Assembly: GCF_004843725.1 (NCBI RefSeq)
Contig: NZ_CP039451.1
Location: 742,501 to 806,500 of the forward strand
DNA length: 64,000 nucleotides
DNA from: Psychroserpens sp. NJDZ02
Lineage (GTDB): Bacteria; Bacteroidota; Bacteroidia; Flavobacteriales; Flavobacteriaceae
Direction of reading: 5' to 3'
Shown: one piece after another, positions 15,873-26,111 of the stretch
Numbering within the stretch: the first letter of the stretch is position 1
How the letters are laid out: every line of letters starts with the position of its first letter
The notes under the pieces: model-generated
Database searches by the model: none
Told to the model about the DNA's origin: nothing
Seen by the model: only the letters and a program-made list of their open reading frames with translations
Program-made: the position numbers and the translations under genes

Positions 15873-17201
15873 TTAGAAGGTTACATTAAGCAATTCCCCA
15901 CTTAATTGAAGTAAATCTAACTCCGCTAATTTGGCTTGATACTTGGCTTGATTTCGACTTAATTCTGCATTTAATAAATTAAGTTGCGCTTGCCTAAATT
16001 CGATTGAATTAACTTGACCAATTTTAAAATTTTCCTGAGTACGTTCAAAATTATTCTGTGAGGTAATAATATTTTGTTGTTGAATATTGTAAATTTTCAA
16101 CTTGTTCTCAAAATCTTCCCAAGCATTTTCAAAGTCTCTTTTGATCCCTATTAAAATATTTTCTTTTTGAAGTTTTTGAGTTTCAAGATTAACTTTAGCA
16201 TTTCTAACATTTATTATTGTGCTTCCTCCATCAAATAAATTCCAACTTAAGTTTAAGCCTCCAGATAACCCTGTATTTGTACTTACAGACACAAATGACG
16301 CACCATTATTATTATTCTTATTCCAGCCATAAGTACCCGTTAATCCAATAGTTGGCAAAAAACCAGACTTATTAGATTTAATATCTAATTGACTAATCGC
16401 TATATTCTTCTCCGTTTGCAGTAACGCTACATTACGTGTTTTCGCTTTTTCTAACAAATCTTCTTTTTGAAATTGAAGCGTAAAATCAACTTTCGTGTTA
16501 ACCGTAAACTCAGGATTTAAAGCATTACCTAATACCACATTTAAATCACGTTTTGCATTTTTCAAGTCTTGAAATGATGAAATTATATTAATGCTATCAT
16601 TATTAATATCTACTTCAGCATTTAAAACGCCCAACTTTGTATTTTGTCCATAGTCAAATTGATACTGGGCACGTACCAACCTATCCTTTGACACCTCCAG
16701 GGTTTCCTGTAATGCGTCCAAATTCTCTGTTAATTGTGCAACTGAATAATATACCGAAAACAACTGAATAACAGTATTTTCTATTGTTTCGCGCGCTTGA
16801 AGCTCCGATAATTGGTATTGTTCTTTTAAACTTTTATAGTTATACTGTCTTCCTGATCCATCAAAAAGCGTATAATTTAAATTTACAGAAGCATTATATC
16901 TATCACTCTCAGCCCCATTTAAAACTGTTGATGACCCATCAGAAAATTGTGCTTCAGTATTATCTAAATTATAAGTTGCGCCTGCCGCTCCTGTTAAAGT
17001 TGGTAAATATCCAGAATTAAGGACACTTGTATTATTCTCTGCAACTTCAACTGCTTGCTTAGCAATTTTAATTCCGTAGTTATTTTCTAATGCTAACTTT
17101 ACTGCTTGCTCTTGCGTTACAACATCTTGTGCACTTACTATTGCAGTACAACAAAATGCAGCTAAGACAACTAAATTATATTTAATGTTCATTTTCTTCA
17201 T
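15873..17201 (-). CDS. TolC-family outer-membrane efflux channel
   Basis: A 442-aa outer-membrane factor with signal peptide (ending near CTAIVSAQ) and two long repeated helical halves typical of TolC (LENNYGIKIAKQAVEVAENN at the start, RTQENFKIGQVNSIEFRQAQ in the second half). It forms the trimeric exit duct for the RND pump encoded just upstream, whose stop it overlaps by about 20 bp. Last gene of the three-gene efflux operon. Substrate not predictable. Confidence 0.9.
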   Translation of the reverse strand: MKKMNIKYNLVVLAAFCCTAIVSAQDVVTQEQAVKLALENNYGIKIAKQAVEVAENNTSVLNSGYLPTLTGAAGATYNLDNTEAQFSDGSSTVLNGAESDRYNASVNLNYTLFDGSGRQYNYKSLKEQYQLSELQARETIENTVIQLFSVYYSVAQLTENLDALQETLEVSKDRLVRAQYQFDYGQNTKLGVLNAEVDINNDSINIISSFQDLKNAKRDLNVVLGNALNPEFTVNTKVDFTLQFQKEDLLEKAKTRNVALLQTEKNIAISQLDIKSNKSGFLPTIGLTGTYGWNKNNNNGASFVSVSTNTGLSGGLNLSWNLFDGGSTIINVRNAKVNLETQKLQKENILIGIKRDFENAWEDFENKLKIYNIQQQNIITSQNNFERTQENFKIGQVNSIEFRQAQLNLLNAELSRNQAKYQAKLAELDLLQLSGELLNVTF

Positions 17202-20200
17202 TTTGTTCTTTAATAGCGCGTTCTACTTCTTCTTTGGTTACTTCATTACCTGTCATTAACCATTTTGATTTTTGTTTAATAGTATTACTAAAAGACAAAA
17301 ATAATGGTAACACTAACAGTGTCAATATGGTTGCATAAGCAATACCAAATGATATAGAGATTGCCATAGGCTTTAAAAATTGTGCTTGTCTACTTTTTTC
17401 TAAAAGTAAAGGCGCTAATCCAGCAATAGTGGTTAAAGAGGTTAAAAATATAGCTCTAAAACGGGACTTACCTGCTTCTGACAATGCTGAGTCAAAGGTC
17501 ATCCCTTCTTTTAAATTGCTATTAAATTTTCCGATTAATACCAATCCATCATTCACCATAATTCCTATTAATGCAATAATCCCCAATAAGGACAATACAT
17601 TTACAGGAAAACCTAATAACCAGTGTCCCCAGGCTACTGCTGTTAAACTAAAAGGCACTAATAACAATAACAAAATAGGTTGACTATAACTTCTAAACGT
17701 AAACGCAATAGTTATGTAAATAAGCAATAAAATAACTGTACCGGCACTACCGATAGAACTAGAAAGCTTGCTTGCTTCTCTATTCTGACCTTCAAAAGAA
17801 GCCGAGATTGTTGGATATTTAGCTTGTAAATTAGGAATAAACACGGTTTTAATATCATCTAATATATCCGTTGTACTTGTACTTGGATCCTTTAAGTCTG
17901 CACTGACTCTGATTTCTCTTAATCCCTCTAAGTGATTAATAGCAACGTCCCCTCTAGCAATAGTATAACTTGCAATATCCTTTAAATTAACACGCGCTCC
18001 TGTCGGAGTTAAAATACGCATATCGTCTAAATCGTTAATAGAGTTTCTGTTTGGTCTATCATAACGGACCCAAACTCTAATCTCATCTTGTCCACGTTGG
18101 AAACGTTGTGCTTGTGCTCCGAAAAAACCAGAGCGCACTTGACTCATAACTGTACGTAAATCCAACCCTAATAAGTAAGCGCTTTCCTTTAGTTTTAATC
18201 TAATTTCCTTAATCCCTGCAGGATCATTATCCTCTATATCTTTAAGTAAAGGATTGGTGTCTAAATATGCCTTCATTTCTAACTTAGCAGCTTTTAGCTC
18301 CCCAATGTTATTTCCTAATAACGAGACAGATACTGGACTACCTCCAAAATTACCTCCTGAACCAAAAATCAATCGTTCTGTTCCGATAACCGGACCAACC
18401 AATTCTCTTAGTCGATTAGACACCATTGACGATTTAATAGCATCAGGACGTTCTTCTCCTGGTAACATATTTAATCTAAGTGATGCACTAGAACTACTAT
18501 TAATAGTCAAAATGGTGTTTTCGAATAGCTCTTTACCTGTTCCTTTTAAATACTTTTCTGATAATTCTTGATTAACAATAAATGCTTTCTCTTCAATTAA
18601 AGAAATAATAGAATCTGTGACCCTTACATTAGTTCCGTTAGGCATTTCTAGCGTAATAGACACTCTATCACTAGCCACACTAGGAAATAAAGTCACACCA
18701 ATAACACCACCACCCATTGCTCCAAAAGTCAAGACTAAAAGTGCTACAAAAATCCCTAAAGACAATATTTTAAACTCCAAAACAAAATCTAAAGCTGGCG
18801 AATAAATTCTATCTCTTAAAAAGGACATTAGTTTGTCACCTGCCCTATTTATAAATCTCATTTTAGCAAAAAACTGCTTTAATTTTGAAGGATTTTCTTC
18901 TTCTACTGGAGGTCTTAATGCTTTTGAATGTGCCAAGTGCGCTGGTAAAATAATTAACGCTTCTACTAAAGACACCACCAATGTTAAGATTACAATGACG
19001 GACACTTCGCTAAAAAATTCTCCAATACGACTATCTAAAAACAAGAAAAGAGAAAAAGCCAATAACGTTGTAATAATTGCAGAAACGACAGGAGGAATAA
19101 CTTCCATGGTACCATCAATAGCTGCTTGCTTTGGTGATTTTCCTTTTTCGTAATGTTGGTAAATATTTTCGGCAATTACAATTCCATCATCTACCAAAAT
19201 ACCAATAACGATAATCATACCAAATAATGACAAGACATTAATAGTCACATCAAACTGACCTGCAAAAATAAACATTCCTAAAAATGAAATAGGTAATCCA
19301 AAAGCCACCCAAAATGCCAAGCGCATGTTAAGGAACAACGATAGAAAAACTAGTACTAATATCATCCCAACAATAGCATTTTCCGTTAATAAATCTGTAC
19401 GTTGATTTAATGTTACAGATAAATCCCTAACCACATCTAACTGTGCGTTGTTATGCTTTTGATTGTAAGCCTCTATATAATCCTTTACTTTTTCAGCAGA
19501 AGTAATTAAATCTTCATTATTTGTACTAGTCACCGAAATATTTACAGCCAATTGCTGATTAAAATAAGTAGCATTAGGCGTCTCTGAAAAACGATCTCTA
19601 ATAATAGCTACATCTTTTAACCGAATGACTTTTCCGTCTGCCGAAGCTTTAACAATAATATTAGACATTTCGTCTCCGTAATATTCTTTGTTATTCGCTC
19701 TAATCAAATACTCTTCTGCATCTGTTTTAATATTACCACCAGTCACTAATATATTGGATGCACTAACGGCATTAGCGACGTCGCTAAAAGTAATATCATA
19801 AGCCAGCAAGTTACCTTCGTTAACTGCAATTTCAATTTCCTCTTGTGGATATCCCGAAACCTCTATTTGAGATATCCCGTCAATTGCACGTAAATCATTT
19901 TCTACCTGACGACCTAATTGTTTTAATGTTGCTAATGGAATATCTTTTCCGCTTAAAGCGAAAGAAATAGTTTCTCTAACCGCTTCTTGCTTAGACACGA
20001 CTAAAGGTTCCATTCCTGTAGGGAAAGTAGCCACACGATCTACAGCATTTTTAACTTCAAGCAGCATAAAATCAAGGTTTTCACCTTTTTCAATTTCTAC
20101 TGTTATAGTTCCGCTATTCTCTCTAGATACTGAAGTTACACGATCTAGACCCTTTAACCCCTTTAAATTTTCTTCAATTTGAAGCACAATACCTTCTTCA

Positions 20201-20379
20201 ATTTCTTGAGGAGAAGCACCTGGATAAGCTATACTAACGTTGATTATTTTAGATTCTGTTAAAGGAAAAAAGGATGACTTTAAAGATGAATACCCCAAGA
20301 TTCCGAAAACAGAAAATGCTAAAATAAAAACATTAACAGCAACGTGGTATTTAATAAAATAAGTGATTATTTTTCTCAT
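17182..20379 (-). CDS. RND efflux pump, AcrB/HAE1-type inner-membrane transporter
   Basis: A 1065-aa proton-driven transporter with twelve membrane segments in two halves. The TM4 proton-relay Asp pair is visible in GILVDDGIVIAEN, and the matching second-half motif GIMVNDGLVLIGKF in TM10. Large periplasmic loops contain the porter domains (FFGAQAQRFQRGQDEIRVWV). The substrate may be drugs, lipids or metabolites; HAE1-like motifs argue against metal-type CusA. Its ATG overlaps the adaptor stop by one base (TAATG). Partners: adaptor upstream, TolC downstream. Confidence 0.93.
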   Translation of the reverse strand: MRKIITYFIKYHVAVNVFILAFSVFGILGYSSLKSSFFPLTESKIINVSIAYPGASPQEIEEGIVLQIEENLKGLKGLDRVTSVSRENSGTITVEIEKGENLDFMLLEVKNAVDRVATFPTGMEPLVVSKQEAVRETISFALSGKDIPLATLKQLGRQVENDLRAIDGISQIEVSGYPQEEIEIAVNEGNLLAYDITFSDVANAVSASNILVTGGNIKTDAEEYLIRANNKEYYGDEMSNIIVKASADGKVIRLKDVAIIRDRFSETPNATYFNQQLAVNISVTSTNNEDLITSAEKVKDYIEAYNQKHNNAQLDVVRDLSVTLNQRTDLLTENAIVGMILVLVFLSLFLNMRLAFWVAFGLPISFLGMFIFAGQFDVTINVLSLFGMIIVIGILVDDGIVIAENIYQHYEKGKSPKQAAIDGTMEVIPPVVSAIITTLLAFSLFLFLDSRIGEFFSEVSVIVILTLVVSLVEALIILPAHLAHSKALRPPVEEENPSKLKQFFAKMRFINRAGDKLMSFLRDRIYSPALDFVLEFKILSLGIFVALLVLTFGAMGGGVIGVTLFPSVASDRVSITLEMPNGTNVRVTDSIISLIEEKAFIVNQELSEKYLKGTGKELFENTILTINSSSSASLRLNMLPGEERPDAIKSSMVSNRLRELVGPVIGTERLIFGSGGNFGGSPVSVSLLGNNIGELKAAKLEMKAYLDTNPLLKDIEDNDPAGIKEIRLKLKESAYLLGLDLRTVMSQVRSGFFGAQAQRFQRGQDEIRVWVRYDRPNRNSINDLDDMRILTPTGARVNLKDIASYTIARGDVAINHLEGLREIRVSADLKDPSTSTTDILDDIKTVFIPNLQAKYPTISASFEGQNREASKLSSSIGSAGTVILLLIYITIAFTFRSYSQPILLLLLVPFSLTAVAWGHWLLGFPVNVLSLLGIIALIGIMVNDGLVLIGKFNSNLKEGMTFDSALSEAGKSRFRAIFLTSLTTIAGLAPLLLEKSRQAQFLKPMAISISFGIAYATILTLLVLPLFLSFSNTIKQKSKWLMTGNEVTKEEVERAIKEQNEENEH

Positions 20380-21515
20380 TACTCCGCGTTATTGTTAGAT
20401 TTAGATTGCTCTACAAATGGTTGTACTAACATTCCAGAATACGCACCTGGTACCGGTCTTTTTAAAATAATAGTTCCGTTTGGCACACCTTGCAAGATTA
20501 CTTTAGTGTCTGAAAAATGAATGGGTTTTGCCGGAATAACATCTAACAAACTATCTTTTATGACATAAATCTCTTGACTATCTGTTAGTAAGTTTCTATC
20601 AATCTCTATAGCATCAGCAACACTTTTGGCATTTAAATTAGCTTCTAAATACATCCCTTCTTTTAGATTGTCATCTTTGACCTCTATAAAAGCTGTAATG
20701 GTTTGTGTGGTAGCATCAATACTTCCATTTACACGAGAAACTTTACCTATATAACTTTCTGTTTTATCTAAATTACTTAAGCTTACTGATTCTCCAACTT
20801 TTAAAATATTAGCAAAACTTTTACTAATAGCAACTTCCATTTCGTAAACCGAAGGATTTATAAATTCTCCTAACTTCTGTCCATTTCTAATTAAAGAACC
20901 CTCTGTCGCCAGAGCTTCTGTTAAAATACCTGAAAACGGTGCTGATATAGTATATTTAGATAACCGTTGTTCTAAATTTTTTACATTGAAATAATTTGTA
21001 ATAATACCACGACCTGTTATAAAATATTTTTCTTTATCAGAAGTGATTTCCGGTAATTTTGGAGTCGTTTTATTTAAGTCGAAACCATTTAAATACGTTT
21101 GCCATTTTTGAAACACATCAGGAAAATCCAAACGTAAGTCTGGCATTATAGCTGCTATAGAATTATACAAGCTACTTTTTGAAGACTGTACCGTTGCATA
21201 ATACTCGGAAGCATCAACACGAATTAATGTTTGCCCCTTGCGATAGGTTTGGCCTGGTTTGAACAAATAACTTCCATTACGAAATACACCTTGCACTTCT
21301 GAATACAACTCTACGCGTTGCTTCGCTGTCAAATTTCCATTTGCCGCTATAACAATCGGAATTGTTCCGTTTTGAACCGTATCTATAAATACCGTTTTTA
21401 TAACTTTAGAAGCTACAGGTTTTGGTTTCTTTTTATTATCTATTAAATTTTTAGCAAAAATAAAAGAAGCAATAATAAATAAAACACCTAAAATGGATAG
21501 TATAATTTTGCGCAT
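20379..21515 (-). CDS. RND periplasmic adaptor (membrane fusion protein)
   Basis: A 378-aa adaptor with an N-terminal membrane anchor (ILSILGVLFIIASFIFA), a lipoyl-like domain split by a helical hairpin (VELYSEVQGVFRNG ... YTISAPFSGILTEALATEGS), and a beta-barrel domain. It bridges the RND pump and TolC. First gene of the efflux operon; no regulator gene is adjacent. A TAATTTTG -7 box lies 26 bp upstream. Confidence 0.9.
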   Translation of the reverse strand: MRKIILSILGVLFIIASFIFAKNLIDNKKKPKPVASKVIKTVFIDTVQNGTIPIVIAANGNLTAKQRVELYSEVQGVFRNGSYLFKPGQTYRKGQTLIRVDASEYYATVQSSKSSLYNSIAAIMPDLRLDFPDVFQKWQTYLNGFDLNKTTPKLPEITSDKEKYFITGRGIITNYFNVKNLEQRLSKYTISAPFSGILTEALATEGSLIRNGQKLGEFINPSVYEMEVAISKSFANILKVGESVSLSNLDKTESYIGKVSRVNGSIDATTQTITAFIEVKDDNLKEGMYLEANLNAKSVADAIEIDRNLLTDSQEIYVIKDSLLDVIPAKPIHFSDTKVILQGVPNGTIILKRPVPGAYSGMLVQPFVEQSKSNNNAE

Positions 21516-21540
21516 GTATTTGATTTTGATAGTATGACCG

Positions 21541-21548
21541 CAAAATTA
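21541..21548 (-). promoter_or_regulatory. Efflux operon -7 element
   Basis: Reverse-strand TAATTTTG, perfect TAnnTTTG match, 26 bp before the adaptor ATG. Confidence 0.5.
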
Positions 21549-21595
21549 GCCTATAGTTTAGAGGGTAAACGTTAAAAAAAACTTAAAAGAAGTAA

Positions 21596-23500
21596 TTAAA
21601 ACGCTTCCAATTGAAGCGTAATATCCTCCCAGTTTTGCATTAACTTGACTAACTGATCCTTTTTAGATTGATAGTTTTCGAAAAAATTAGGTTTTGCAAC
21701 TGTCTCATCATAGTTATTTGCCATCATAAGATCAATGTCTTTAATTTCCTTTTCTAACTGGTTAATTTTAGACTCGCAGTTACTTAGTTTATTATTTAAA
21801 GATTTTTGTCTTTTCTGATCTTCGTAAGATTGCTTTGGAGTTTCTTTAGGCTGACTTTTTACAATTGTACGTTTTTCTACTTCACGTAAATTTTCAACAT
21901 TACGTTGTTCTAAGTAATAATCTACATCACCTAAATACTTTTTAATGTTACCATCTTTAAATTCGAAAACAGTATTAGTTAAGCCTTTTAAGAAGTCCCT
22001 GTCATGAGAGACTAAAATTAAAGTCCCTTCAAAACGCTCTAAGGCATCTTTTAAAACATTTTTAGATTTTATATCTAAGTGGTTTGTTGGCTCATCCATT
22101 ATTAAAACATTAAATGGTTGTAGCATTAATTTAGCTAAAGCTAAACGGTTACGCTCTCCCCCAGATAATACTCTAACATATTTCTCTGCCTCATCACCTC
22201 TAAATAAAAAGGATCCTAAAATATCACGAACCTTACTTCGGTTAGTTTCATTTGCAGCATCTATCATAGTATCTAAGACCGTTTTACTACCATCTAGATA
22301 CTCCGCTTGATTCTGCGCGAAATACCCAATTTGCACATTATGTCCTAGTTTTAAATGTCCATCATGCTTTAAATCTCCTACTAATATTTTAGCCAAAGTC
22401 GATTTACCCTGTCCATTCTGACCAACAAACGCGGTTTTAACATCACGCTCTATTAACAAGTCTACACCTGATAAGACTTGATTATCTCCATAACTTTTAG
22501 ACACATCTTTAGCTTCTACAACTATTTTTCCAGGCGTAATAGATACCGGAAAATTTAAAGTCATCACACTATTATCATTCTCATCGACTTCGATACGGTC
22601 AATTTTGTCTAATTTTTTCATTAAAGACTGGGCCATCGTTGCTTTACTAGCTTTTGCTCTAAACTTTTCGATTAACTTTTCGGTTTGCTCTATTTGCTTT
22701 TGTTGATTTTTTTGAGACGCTAACTGTTGTGTTCTAAGCTCTTCTCTTAAAACCAAATATTCTGTATATGGTTTTGGATAGTCATAAATGCGTCCTAAAG
22801 AAATCTCAATAGTACGATTAGTTACATTATCCAAAAACATTTTATCATGCGATACAATAGCGACTGCTCCAGCATAATTTCGTAAAAATCCCTCTAACCA
22901 AATAATAGATTCTATATCCAAGTGGTTTGTTGGCTCATCCAAAAGTAGTACATCATTATTTTGCAATAATAACTTCGCTAACTCTATACGCATACGCCAT
23001 CCACCAGAAAAAGTATCGGTTAACTTTTCAAAATCTTCACGTTTAAAACCAAGTCCTTGTAATATTTTCTCAGTTTCTCCCTGATAATTGTACCCTCCAA
23101 GGATTTCATATTGATGCTGAATATCACTTAACTCGACCATTAAATCGTGATATGCTTCACTCTCGTAATCCGTACGCTCTGCTAATTGTGTGTTGATATA
23201 CTCAATCTTCCCTTCGATTTCTTTAATTTCCGTAAAGGCCTGATACGATTCTTCAAGTACCGTTCGTCCTAAAACAAAATCAATATCTTGTTTTAAGAAT
23301 CCAATTTTAAGTGTTTTATCTGCTGCAATTTGTCCAGAATCAGGTTCTAATTCTTTAGACAAAATTTTTAGCATCGTAGACTTACCCGCTCCATTTTTAC
23401 CTATAAGTCCGACTCTATCCCCATTTCCTAGTTTGAAAGTGATATCTTCAAAAAGGTATTCTCCTTGAAATGAAATTGATAAATTATGAATATTTAGCAT
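21596..23500 (-). CDS. ABC-F family ATPase
   Basis: A 634-aa soluble protein with two ABC domains and no membrane segment. Motifs: Walker A GKNGAGKST and GQNGQGKST; signatures FSGGWRMR and LSGGERNR; Walker B LLLDEPTNHLD and LIMDEPTNHLD. It has an inter-domain linker (about 245-300) and a C-terminal coiled coil (about 550-634) as in Uup/YfmR-type members. Such proteins act on ribosomes, resolving stalled elongation. Not a transporter despite the class name. Monocistronic, divergent from the DUF983 gene. Confidence 0.9.
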   Translation of the reverse strand: MLNIHNLSISFQGEYLFEDITFKLGNGDRVGLIGKNGAGKSTMLKILSKELEPDSGQIAADKTLKIGFLKQDIDFVLGRTVLEESYQAFTEIKEIEGKIEYINTQLAERTDYESEAYHDLMVELSDIQHQYEILGGYNYQGETEKILQGLGFKREDFEKLTDTFSGGWRMRIELAKLLLQNNDVLLLDEPTNHLDIESIIWLEGFLRNYAGAVAIVSHDKMFLDNVTNRTIEISLGRIYDYPKPYTEYLVLREELRTQQLASQKNQQKQIEQTEKLIEKFRAKASKATMAQSLMKKLDKIDRIEVDENDNSVMTLNFPVSITPGKIVVEAKDVSKSYGDNQVLSGVDLLIERDVKTAFVGQNGQGKSTLAKILVGDLKHDGHLKLGHNVQIGYFAQNQAEYLDGSKTVLDTMIDAANETNRSKVRDILGSFLFRGDEAEKYVRVLSGGERNRLALAKLMLQPFNVLIMDEPTNHLDIKSKNVLKDALERFEGTLILVSHDRDFLKGLTNTVFEFKDGNIKKYLGDVDYYLEQRNVENLREVEKRTIVKSQPKETPKQSYEDQKRQKSLNNKLSNCESKINQLEKEIKDIDLMMANNYDETVAKPNFFENYQSKKDQLVKLMQNWEDITLQLEAF

Positions 23501-23541
23501 GAATTGTGACTTATGTTACTTATGGTTGAAAGAATAAAACT

Positions 23542-23549
23542 TAAATTTG
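23542..23549 (+). promoter_or_regulatory. DUF983 gene -7 element
   Basis: TAAATTTG, perfect TAnnTTTG match, 58 bp before the ATG at 23608. Confidence 0.45.
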
Positions 23550-23589
23550 TATTTGAAGTCTAAACTTCAACACTCTTTTTTTTGAATTG

Positions 23590-23597
23590 CAAAAGTA
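23590..23597 (-). promoter_or_regulatory. ABC-F gene -7 element
   Basis: Reverse-strand TACTTTTG, perfect TAnnTTTG match, 90 bp before the ABC-F ATG. It overlaps the leader of the divergent DUF983 gene, so the two promoters face away across each other. Confidence 0.4.
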
Positions 23598-23607
23598 CAC
23601 AATTATT

Positions 23608-24015
23608 ATGTTTAAAAAAGGCTCTAAATTATACTCTATATTTACAGGTGCTTGCCCAAAGTGTCATAAAGAATCAATGTACACAGATACTAACCCTTAT
23701 CACGTAAGTCAACTTTTTAGTATGCACGAGCGCTGTAGTCACTGTAACACTAAATATAAAATTGAACCTTCTTTTTTCTATGGGTCTATGTATGTTAGTT
23801 ATGGTGTCGGAATTGCTTTTGCTGTCGCTGCTTTTGTTATTAGCTATTTCTTTTTAGGAAGCACACCAAACGTCGCGTTTATAGCAATTGTAGGTGCCTT
23901 AATAGTGTTTTATCCAATAATCGTAAGACTATCGAGAAATATATGGATCAATATTTTTATGAGTTACGATAAAAAGTTAGCCTCTAAAAATGATAAACTA
24001 GAAACTAAAAAATAA
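23608..24015 (+). CDS. DUF983 family membrane protein
   Basis: A 135-aa protein with an N-terminal zinc-ribbon-like part (CPKC near residue 18, CSHC near 48) and two membrane segments (about 65-88 and 92-112). This is the usual DUF983 architecture; function unknown. The ATG at 23608 (MFKKGSK) is chosen over an upstream TTG at 23587. It lies alone between the ABC-F gene and the FAD oxidoreductase. Confidence 0.8.
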   Translation: MFKKGSKLYSIFTGACPKCHKESMYTDTNPYHVSQLFSMHERCSHCNTKYKIEPSFFYGSMYVSYGVGIAFAVAAFVISYFFLGSTPNVAFIAIVGALIVFYPIIVRLSRNIWINIFMSYDKKLASKNDKLETKK

Positions 24016-24025
24016 CTAAATTGTC

Positions 24026-25066
24026 TTAAAAAAAACGAAGACAATCTATTTCTTTATCAAGAACACCATTGTTCTCAATAAAATTAAACAGTTGATTTGC
24101 CATATAAGGCGCAATCATAACTCCTCTCGATCCTAAACCGTTAAACAAATATATATTTTTAGATATGGGATGTCTTCCAACTAAAGGTTTTCTATCTTTT
24201 ACTGTTGGTCTAACTCCTGCGACTTGACTAAGTACTTCAAAATCGCATTTTACAAACGTTTTAAGCTTATCTAAAAGCATTTGTCTTGCTTCCTCTGTAA
24301 TCGTATTTGTTTTATCTTTCTGCTCGTAAGTAGAACCTACACGATAAGTATCTTGTCCTAACGGAATAACAAAGACACTAGACTTAAGCACATAGTCTAG
24401 TTTTAAATCTGGTGCGTGAATAGTAAGCAACTGTCCTTTGGTACCGCCCAATGGCAACTCTTTAAAATAAGGGTTTTGTTTAATACCAAACCCCTCGGCA
24501 AACACAATTTGCTTAGCAGATATGTCCTTGTATTCTATTTGGTCATTCTTTATCTCTATTAAATCATGAACAAAAGGATCTGTAATAAGCAAATTCTTAT
24601 CCAAAAGATATGGCTTGTAACTTTCTATAAGTTGTTTTGTATCTAACCTTCCTGTGTGTAATACTTCTCCTAATTTAAAACTTGCCTCTATATTTGTATT
24701 CGTATTTTCAAAAAGAGAAGTGTTTAAAAAAGGTTTTAATCCCTCTTTATCAGAAGCAGCAAACCAATTATTTTGTTCCTCTAATGAAGTAAACCGACGT
24801 TTAACTGGTATTTTATAATCTAGATTAACACCTAATACCTCTTCTAATTTACTGTAGACAGGCAAAGCAGTAGCAAGTTGTTCTTCGCTTTTCCACACTG
24901 GTGTAAATCGTTTTAAAGTTACAGGGTTGTATAAACCACCTGCAACCACAGAAGATTGCTGAGAGTTATCATCAAAAACAATAAATGTCTTATTATTTTC
25001 CTTAAGTTTTTCACAAAAAGAAATCCCCGCTAATCCACAACCAACAATTATATAGTCTACTTTCAT
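24026..25066 (-). CDS. FAD-dependent oxidoreductase (DAO/DadA-like)
   Basis: A 346-aa flavoenzyme with the N-terminal Rossmann motif VDYIIVGCGLAGISF and the C-terminal glycine-rich FAD-contact segment YLFNGLGSRGVMIAP. Overall layout matches amine/D-amino-acid oxidases of the DAO superfamily (as in the MnmC C-terminal domain). The substrate cannot be named. A TACTTTTG promoter box lies only 4 bp before the ATG, so the mRNA may be leaderless or start inside the gene. Confidence 0.75.
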   Translation of the reverse strand: MKVDYIIVGCGLAGISFCEKLKENNKTFIVFDDNSQQSSVVAGGLYNPVTLKRFTPVWKSEEQLATALPVYSKLEEVLGVNLDYKIPVKRRFTSLEEQNNWFAASDKEGLKPFLNTSLFENTNTNIEASFKLGEVLHTGRLDTKQLIESYKPYLLDKNLLITDPFVHDLIEIKNDQIEYKDISAKQIVFAEGFGIKQNPYFKELPLGGTKGQLLTIHAPDLKLDYVLKSSVFVIPLGQDTYRVGSTYEQKDKTNTITEEARQMLLDKLKTFVKCDFEVLSQVAGVRPTVKDRKPLVGRHPISKNIYLFNGLGSRGVMIAPYMANQLFNFIENNGVLDKEIDCLRFF

Positions 25067-25070
25067 ATCA

Positions 25071-25078
25071 CAAAAGTA
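25071..25078 (-). promoter_or_regulatory. -7 element abutting the FAD oxidoreductase start
   Basis: Reverse-strand TACTTTTG, 4 bp from the ATG, which would give a leaderless or near-leaderless mRNA. Confidence 0.4.
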
Positions 25079-25112
25079 TACTATATCTGTGGATAATTAC
25101 TAGAGTAGATAA

Positions 25113-25145
25113 ACAAAAAAACGCCCACTTCACAGTGGGCGTTTC
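25113..25145 (-). terminator. Terminator of the gldKLMN operon
   Basis: Perfect 9-bp stem ACGCCCACT / AGTGGGCGT, followed on the reverse strand by a run of seven T. It lies 20 bp behind gldN. Confidence 0.85.
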
Positions 25146-25168
25146 TTAATATAATAAATTTAATTCTT

Positions 25169-26068
25169 TTAGTACGACCACATGTCTAACTCAAAGTTTC
25201 TAATTTTTTCTTTAATTCTTTCAGACTCTAATAATTGCATTAACGAGTTTTCAGCGATATACTCTTCAACCTTACGGTCTCCAAATACATTCTCCTCTTT
25301 AAAAATCACACTATTAAAACGTCTAGAGTTTAAAATATGATCAAAAGAAAAAGGGATAGCACTATTTTTAGCATTAAAAGCTTTAGATTCATGCAACACT
25401 TCACGTGCATCAGGATAAAAAATCCAGAATAAAGGAATAGGCTCTTTATTTGCTTCGTCATTAGAATTAACGTAATTAACATCCGGTGCAGCAGGTGCTA
25501 AACCTAATAATCTATACTTTAATTCTCCTTGACGCTTATCAAAATACCACAGTCCTTTGATAAAATATGCAACAACATCATAAGATGCAATAGTTGTAGT
25601 CGTAATATATTCCGGATCTACATAACCATCAGCATTTAACTGATCGTAACCGATATCCATCGTATCTACAGCTGTTCTAATTTGAGCTAACTCTTTTTTA
25701 GTACGTTTTCCAGTAAAATAAGAATCGTTGTAGACATCTTTAATTTTACCTTCATCTATAGCTTTAGTTAAGACATCAAATAAAGAACGTCTTTCTTTCC
25801 CTATATTATTAGTATCCACAGGATAGTACAAAGGAAAATTCACACGTTCGTCTAAAACAACTTTTTCCCAAGTCATCTTTGCAAACATAATATCTCTATC
25901 ATCAACATATCCGTATTCTAGAGGGTTGTCGTTATCTAACGCTATTTGTTCTTCTGTTCTTACACCAATCTCTTTTGGAGATTTAGCATTTAGAATATTA
26001 GATTGAGCAACTGCCTGAGATGCAAAACATACTCCGAATACAACTGCTAATAAAGATTTATAATTCAT
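25169..26068 (-). CDS. gldN: Gliding motility/T9SS protein GldN
   Basis: A 299-aa periplasmic protein with signal peptide MNYKSLLAVVFGVCFASQAVAQ. The body matches GldN/PorN (DRDIMFAKMTWEKVVLDERV, RLLGLAPAAPD, PLFWIFYPDAREVL). GldN joins GldK in the outer-membrane-associated ring of the type IX secretion system, needed for secretion of CTD proteins and gliding. Last gene of gldKLMN, 43 bp after gldM. Confidence 0.95.
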   Translation of the reverse strand: MNYKSLLAVVFGVCFASQAVAQSNILNAKSPKEIGVRTEEQIALDNDNPLEYGYVDDRDIMFAKMTWEKVVLDERVNFPLYYPVDTNNIGKERRSLFDVLTKAIDEGKIKDVYNDSYFTGKRTKKELAQIRTAVDTMDIGYDQLNADGYVDPEYITTTTIASYDVVAYFIKGLWYFDKRQGELKYRLLGLAPAAPDVNYVNSNDEANKEPIPLFWIFYPDAREVLHESKAFNAKNSAIPFSFDHILNSRRFNSVIFKEENVFGDRKVEEYIAENSLMQLLESERIKEKIRNFELDMWSY

Positions 26069-26111
26069 CTGAAAATTGTTTTTATAATTTAATTAATCAA
26101 ATATGTTTTGA

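Noticed and set aside
18254..19153. Forward open frames inside the RND transporter gene
   Set aside because: Antisense shadows with Pro/Ser/Lys-rich nonsense composition and no start signals.
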